Shown here: in pieces, positions 56,596-64,000 of the stretch
How the letters are laid out: every line of letters begins with the position of its first letter
How positions within the stretch are numbered: position 1 is the first letter of the stretch
Source: Campylorhamphus procurvoides
Taxonomy: Eukaryota; Chordata; Aves; Passeriformes; Dendrocolaptidae
Length of the DNA stretch: 64,000 nt
Direction: 5' to 3'
Assembly: GCA_013396655.1 (NCBI GenBank)
Contig: WBMV01005073.1
Coordinates: 434,001 to 498,000 of the forward strand
Position numbers and translations under genes: made by a program
The notes under the pieces: model-generated
Database searches by the model: none
What the model was told of the DNA's origin: nothing
What the model saw: the letters and a program-made list of their open reading frames with translations, nothing else

Positions 56596-59500
56596 TTGCT
56601 GAATCAATCGTTTCAAATCAGGAAAGAAAAAAATACTTATAAAAATTTATACTAGTGGGATTCTACAGTGACAGTTTGGCATTATGAATGCTGATGCAGA
56701 CACTAGAAATCGAGACTGTAATGTCTCTGACCTTGATGCTAACACTTTAGCAGGTTGATAAGCCAAGTAAGCACTGGTGACCCCTCAGCAGTCTCCTTTC
56801 CCTCCCACATGAACAGTCTTCTCCTTGCCCAGCAACAGGGAAACAGAGCTCTACATGAGTATTCCCTGTTTTTATTTTCCTTTTACGAAATGGAAAGTCA
56901 AGTTACTGAAACTAAAGATAAGGTTCAGCTTCCCCCCCTCCTTCCACCCACGCCATTAAAATGCCCACTTGACTTTGTTTCATTTCAGGAGATCAATGAG
57001 CTGAGGTTGTAAAAAATAACAACACTTGGTCTCATGGCCTGTACGTTTACCTTTTGACACCCCGTTAACTACTTTTTTTCTGTAAAGTACTTCTAAGCAG
57101 TCATTTATATGTTAAGTACTGAACTCTGTATCACTTCTGTCTTTCAATATTACACTGCTTACTATGTATTTTCCACTTGTGTCTGTTATGTCATGGATCA
57201 GAAATTCATTCCTTGTACTTTTGTCTGGCTCCAGAATACCATCATGCATGAAATTTCAGAGACACTTTTTTTCCTGACTGAAAATTATTGGATATACAGC
57301 TATAAAAGCATACATAAAAGCTAAAAGCCCTTAGAAATACTTGGAGGGGAAACAAAACATCCCTTAAGCATCAAAACAGTTGGAAATTCTTCAAACTGCT
57401 CTTCTATACCAGTTCCTGCAGGATTTGCTTTCTATTGCAGCTTACCTCCTGTCTGCTTCAGAAAAAAAGATTGTCAATTATGATAAATGATCCTGTATGG
57501 CAGGATTTAGATTCACACTACAGAAAACTATATCTAATGAGATTATCTGATTCTTTTTTAAGGATCAATAATTTATTTATAGGCAGGGGCCTCAAAGGTT
57601 AATTTCTAGTGCTTAACTCACCAAGCTAGCCAGCACTCAAATGGCTTGTAAGAGACATACAATCAGAACTGGCTAATCCACATCAGCTTGTTTAAAAAAA
57701 TTGTCAGATTAACAAATCAATGATACTTACACACTACAAAATTGGTTTCCACTTAAAAGCTGACTGGATTTACACAGTTTACATGCAGCACAAATCCTGT
57801 TTTCATGTAATTTAGCAAGGATTCTGGGCAAAGTGATTCTCCCCTCTCTTGTCAATTTCCAAGACACGCTGGCCAGCAGAAATCCTATTGCACTTTGATG
57901 GATGTCTACTGAGGGAAACAGGGGAAAAGGGGAAAAAAAGAGCAAAGCAGGATTTTTGATGTCTGGCTACAGATTGCTGTCACTGATCATTTTCCCATCT
58001 CTGCTTTCACAGCTACCTGTGACTTTCCATTTAGAGAGCTTTTCCCTGCTTTACTGGTTATACCAAGGAGTACGCCTTGCCCAGCTTGTGACACAATGAT
58101 GGTACATTCATGCTACTATCCATTGCAGGGGTTTGCACGAATGTAGCCTCAATGGGTGCAACATTCATGTTTTTTTCACCATTTTCTCCACTTTAATTCG
58201 CTCACAATTCTTACAGTCATTATATGAGAGTCAATAATGTGGCTGCAGTTAAGCAGTCTCTGGCATTGAATGTAAAAGTAAACTTTGCTGCAACAAATTC
58301 TTTGGAATGTATATGCACATCTTTCTCTCTTTCCCTTTCTCACCATATATTTATAGTTCTCCTTTGAAGGTTATGGAGCATTATCTAGTTTTATTTTTAT
58401 TACGTTTGGAATTTGCTGGATAGTGGGTTTTGGAAACACAGCACACCTGAGATCATTAGGACCGTATTCTCCTTCACTGGGACAATAACAAATCAAAGTA
58501 GCAAACAGCTGAAAGGTACAATGATATTTTTTGTGCAATGGTCACTGAATTAGAGGAGCTGTGATATAGAACTGATTCAGGTGACAGGTGCTTAATCAAC
58601 TGAAACTCCAACAACTCTAATAATAGTTTCCTAACTTCTTTCTGTACCTGGAAAATATGATCTGAAGACAAACATAAATATTTGCAATGAAAAAAATACA
58701 CCACTGTGTCAGTTTGCATTTTTTCAGCCTTGTATCTACAGATGCTACTGAACTGAAGGTTAACGCTAACATTTAAAGACAGACTGTGCATAATCTAAGA
58801 GGACATGCGACATTTTTATGTTTCAGGCTAATGCTTTGTGTCTTTGTTCTTCATGACAGTCTCATTTAGGAAAGTAAGCTAATGTCATTGACTACCTCAA
58901 TATTAAATAGATAAATAAATAAATAAGTACAGACAAAGGAAAACATGATGGAAGTGGCTGAAATAAGTGGTATCTACACAGTACAGTAAACAATTCTGCT
59001 GAGCACCATTCTAATTTGTCCCAATCTACCACAACCAATTACTCCTACCTCAGAAACTCCTTATCTTAGATTTTCCAAGCCAGCTAGCCTCTATTTCTTG
59101 ATAAAAGACACAGCAGTATTTCAGAAAATTGCAGATTAGATAAAGAAGAAACCCAGTGTTAGAAGTAATTGCCTGCATTTTTTCCCTCAGCTGAGCCAAT
59201 CCTCCATCCAAATAGTTGAAAAGCTACCTTCCAAGTTAGGTCTTGGTAATCCGTCTGCATTGGTCACAAAATAATAGGCTTAACAATATTGTGGAACCGT
59301 TGTTCTTAGCATTACTGTCTGCTAGAAGAAGCTGGGAAAATAATCTTTGAAAGGTCAGCAAGAGCAAAAAAAGGACTAGGTTGAATTGGACCGCCACAAT
59401 AACGGCTGGACATAACACACACTTATGACATAGATGCATCACAAAGCTCCACAATGCACAAAAGGTGCCCTGCTTCTTCTTCTTCCCCCTCATCCTTCTT

Positions 59501-62500
59501 CTAGGAAAGAAAAGATAAGTTTGATTTGGGAGAAGCTGGAGCTGACTGTAAGTACTATAGATAAAAAAAATGTACTGAGCCTAACACAAAATCCATCTCT
59601 CAGTACCCCGTCTGTAGCACAGGTCAATAACAGATGCCATGAGAAAAGCATAAGAAACAACAAAAGAGTTAAATTTCTCTGTATACCACCCTTATCTGCA
59701 TACTCCAGTTTAGGGACATTCTGTCAGAGAGGATGCAAGCAGATACCCCTTCTTCATCTTGGGAATTCTCCATTTATGTATCTCATTACTTTGAAAACCC
59801 TGAATACTTTTGGTCTCTACAATATCCTTAAGTATCGAGGTCGACCATTTTAATTTGCAGTGTGTGAGCTTCCTCAGTTTGCTTTAGTCATGCTGTCTTG
59901 TAATTGTATGGCCATCTCCAGTTCTCACTATTAAAAATGAGTAAGTTTCTATCAATCTTTTGTATTCCCCTTATGATTATAGAAAACTTCATCACATCTT
60001 AGTCCAGATGTGTCTTGTCAGAACAGAAAAATCAAGATTTCATCACACACAAACTATCCTTTAGCTCCAGCCATCCCTACTGCTCTACGTTTAAACAATA
60101 GGATTTTCTTTTTTCAGAGGCAATAACCAAAACTGCACTTGGTATGTGCACAGCAGGGTGCGCTCTTGATTTGCCATGAAGAAATAACATGTTGACATTA
60201 CTAATAGGTTCTAAGCTCTTAACTGCCTTTTTGATTTTCACTTAGTGCTCAGAAGATACTTCCAGTGAACCACACAAACAGAAGGCCAAACAAATGAGGC
60301 AGCAGATGAGAGACGAGTGCCACCCTGTCTGCTTTTGCCCTTGGACACTCCAAATGATGCTTCTTCTGAAGCCTTACAGGAAAGTGTGTTCAAAAAACAT
60401 TAGCAGGGTCACACTGACAGTCAGCTCTGCAAAATCAGTTTGTTACTCCATCCTTGCACCTGAGTGATGCTGCAGCACCATTGCAGCCAACACAGGATAT
60501 AGCCATGTACTCCACAAGCCTAACTTGCCTTCCTGGCTCCACCTCAGCTTGCTCCAGCACTGGGACTCCCCCAGTGATCACAGGGCTATGGTTAATCCTG
60601 CATTGTATGCCCCATTGGGACACTACGGCACAGCATGGCAGGCCTTACTACTGCCCCAGAATCCCTCTGCTTCGCCACGTCCTGCCAGCAAGTAGTCACT
60701 ATACAAGACTGCAAAATGCCTTACTTAGTGTCTAAGGAGTTAAGGATGTGGAAGCTAAGATGAGGTGTGAGGTATGAGGGCAGAAAACAAAATGGACATA
60801 AATCTGATAATCCAAAACTAACACATGAAAAAAGCTCTTATCTGAAAGTTGGAACTGAGGAACAAAAGATCAGGATAGAAAATAAACAGAAAGAACAAAG
60901 AAAACTAACATCAGCCGCCTCCTTTTCATCTTCTAAAGGACAAATATTTCTCAAAGAGCACTATATTTACCCTGTATTAAGTAGCTTGGTAATTTTCCTT
61001 ATAAAGATCATGTAATAACAAGAAAATTACAAGGATAATTTTATTTTCTGACAGATGAAATGGCACAGGACTGGAAATTCAACACTAGACAATAAATGAT
61101 GTTCAGCGGAATTCCTCCACTGTTCCAGATCATTTTATTAAGTAATGTAAGAAAAGTGTAGGGTTAGTGACCCTTAATTACAGAATATTTGCAAAGGCAC
61201 TGTGTTCTGCTCTATGCTGTATATGGGACTGTCAGCTTCTTGTCTTTTCATCAGTGCAAAGATAAATGGAGACAGAAAACACTTTTAATACATGCCTTAT
61301 AGACTTACATTTCAAAACTATGAAGAACGAAATATACCCTTGATGCAAAACCTTAGAGCTTCATAAAGAGCAAAAGTTCCTCACAAGCAACCCTGTGCAC
61401 ACAGCCCTCGTTCTTTAGGTAGAGCCTGTACTGAACTCATGCAGAAAATTCCTGAGGATGACACAATTTGTGTGCCCTCAGTTTTCTTGTTTGTGCTAGG
61501 AGAAACAAGGAGCTCAAACCTAGACAGCATCTGACCCATAATAAATGGAAACTGAAATCTCCATTTGTAGCTTAGTCTTTCATCTCAGATCCCTTTACAG
61601 GGTTGGTCTGAGGGGTTTTTTCATCTTTTGAGGACAAGTTCTTTTCTGCTTGCAAAGCCTGTTTATATGCTGCATTTAGCTGTACAAAGGTGATACATTT
61701 ATTTTTATTCATATTACAGTTGAGCTGAAAGCTTTTTTTTGTGCTAATAACCCCACTGCATTAAATAGTGGGTGAACATGTCAAATTAACAGATTTGCAA
61801 ATCTACGAGACAATGCCATGTGAGAGAGTGATACAGAATGTATGGCAGATTGCCCAAGGGAGCAGGCTGAAGCAGAACAAGGGAACTGCACATTCTTCTG
61901 TGCTATGACCAAGGCAAAGATGAGATTTGAATTTTCCCTCTCAGTATCGTAAGCTGCACGTTTGGCCCAACTTGGTGATGTTACATGAAAAAATATTACA
62001 CTGCCAAAACCAATACTCCAACTACCATTTACAAACACAACTTAAGGAATGTCTTGAACTTAAGGAATATATACGCCAAAAATCTGTAGCTGAGTCAAAG
62101 CTGTGTTTGACAATGATAAGGCAATGCTGTCATGCAATTACCTTGGGAACCTCCATTGAAGGCAATGATAATTGAAAGTTAGAACATCTGGCTCTGAATC
62201 CTCACTTTATGACTTTGTGAAGAAAGAAAAGTCATAGCTGCACGACAAAATACCAGTCATGTCATGCTTCTGCTTTAGCAATACAACTATTTTAAAATAA
62301 ACTTTAGGGTCTGGAGTAGCTTTATTTTTAAAGTAAATTTTGCTAATAAATTGCTTAATTGTCAAGATGCAATCTGCAGGTTATTCAGTCTGTAATATTC
62401 CCCTGTGATATGAGTCTGAGTTCAGTGCTCAGAAACCTTCAATTCTGAAGAAAATATGGCTTAGCTGGACAGAAGATCAAAAAACCAGTAGCCTAAAGAA

Positions 62501-64000
62501 TCATTTGTAGCTAGTGAGCAGAGACTACCTATGGAGATAGTTTTTTCACTAGGAAGTTTGAAAGTGGGTGTACAGGGATTGTGGCATACAGAAAAAAAGA
62601 ACACTGAAGACACACACTACTAGCAGAGCTGTTTTTCATGTTAGGTTTTCTTCAACCTGCAAACTCTCAGTGCCAGACCTACTAAGCACACTGATCATGG
62701 TGCCCCAACCCTGGCACTGGACTACATTTCTAGGACTGTGGCCTGTATTTTCTTGACAAACAAGAAGAGAAAGGGGATGGGTTGCTCTGGGGGAGCTGTG
62801 GTTACCAGGATCTCACTGATACATGGAATGATGCAGAGCAAGAGGGCTGGGCTGAGAGACAGCTGCAATCAGAGAGACCTCACTGAGACAATAACATTCA
62901 TACAGCGTGGGGGCAGACCTTCAAAAATAGAAGAGATGAATGCACATGTCCGATGATTAAAATTTGCTGGTAGGGTGTTATACTCCCTAGTAGGAAGAAA
63001 TATGTGGAAAGAACTATTAAGAAACAAAAATTTAATTGAGAATTGGTGACAAGCATGAAGGTGACAAAAACAGCCCCCTGCCACATATGCTAGGCACATA
63101 GCTGGTGTGTTGCTTGTAGGAAGCATAAGATCAATGAAAAATTGCTAGAGCAGACACAAATGAGCTCTATCCTTGCCCATGTTAGCCTGCGTGGACAGGA
63201 GTTGTACAATACAATGATCTCAGAAAGATCAAAAGGGGTTGGAGGCTCTGTGAGCAGACATGAAGAGATGGCACTTCTAGGGCTATTTCCATTAATCCTT
63301 TTGGAGATGTATCAAAGATCAGATAAAGACAGATAAGATCTAGAGGTAAGTATAGGTAGTTCTGACTGGAACACTATTAGTTCTCTCAAGCATGGAATGG
63401 TGTTCCATGAACACAGCTTCCCAAAAAACATCTTGGAATAGTTACAGTGGATGAAGCAAAGACACAACTTGCTGCAGTGACCTTTTTGAACTCAGGAAGA
63501 ATAGATCTGCCTAAGTGAAACAAGACAAAAGTGTCTTCAAGTCCTTGACTTATAAGAAATAATAACAAACTTAAATAGCTGGACTGACAGTACACTTGAT
63601 GTTGACAAGATCCTTGCCCTTAAGAAGAATTTTGGGCTGACCTATCACTCAAGATCCACTGTGAAATCCAACTGACGGTAATAGCTGCAGGGTCTGTGTT
63701 CAGTGTTTTTCATTTCTCCATATTTCACATGCAATTTTTCTAACAGTGACATATATTAACATTTGTGCATCACACAATGTATAAGAACTCAGGAGGAGTC
63801 TGAATGAAGAGACACATAGCATGGAAGAGTGTTAAGAAGTATAGTCCTTGGCTCTCCCATCCCTAACCTCTAGAGCCAAAAAGAGGCTAATTCAGCTTAT
63901 GGCATGATTCCCAGCAGCCTATGGAGTATTTTAACTTTTGCCAACTGCAGTGTTTTAAAGATGTTTTAAAAGATTTAAAGGCATTGAGAGACTGCTAAGC
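56596..64000. other. Non-coding intron block at the right end
   Basis: AT-rich intron with GC-richer patches at about 60300-60700 and 62690-62900. Open frames reach 139 codons (59434-59853, +) without recognisable motifs. The only listed repeat is the (AAAT)4 tract. PRKN exon 7 was searched for and not found. Confidence 0.72.
58909..58926. repeat. (AAAT)4 microsatellite
   Basis: Four tandem AAAT units beginning after TTAAATAG. Confidence 0.88.

Noticed and set aside
60435..60735. GC-richer segment with open frames on both strands as an exon
   Set aside because: The frames are similar in length on both strands, have no conserved motif, and do not resemble parkin exon 7.

Overview
This window is vertebrate, almost certainly bird, nuclear DNA. 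The clearest evidence is a set of CR1 LINE 3' ends. One of them (46324-46493) ends in the short ATTCTAT-type repeat typical of sauropsid CR1. Repeat density is otherwise low, base composition is AT-rich, and long open frames are absent. No bacterial, viral or organellar gene organisation is visible. The species cannot be determined from the sequence.

The one gene that can be identified is PRKN (parkin), transcribed on the minus strand. A 62-base exon at 44348-44409 has a good acceptor and a GTGAGT donor. It encodes the end of the RING1 domain and the start of the linker to the IBR domain, and it corresponds to human PRKN exon 8 in length, phase and peptide. The whole window is therefore one small exon inside two very large introns. 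Positions 44410-64000 are the 3' part of intron 7, and 1-44347 are the 5' part of intron 8. I looked for the neighbouring exons 7 and 9 and did not find them. Coding content of the window is about 0.1%.

The introns contain five recognisable CR1 fragments (16.0, 20.8, 37.0, 46.3 and 48.8 kb) and a short interstitial telomeric array (14748-14782). They also hold scattered microsatellites and homopolymers, including a (TA)10 tract at 49.7 kb, several perfect inverted repeats, and a few GC-richer patches that look like old unrecognised repeats. There is one unresolved base at 56595.

The many short open frames, up to 239 codons, are judged to be chance readings. None shows a domain, and the longest lies in pyrimidine-rich DNA, where stop codons are rare. 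I found no novel gene system. The most useful observations are the parkin exon, the intronic telomere repeat, a pair of mutually exclusive hairpins at 33.1 kb, a perfect GATA palindrome at 4.0 kb, and a 13-base match to a sequencing-adapter core at 37.6 kb.
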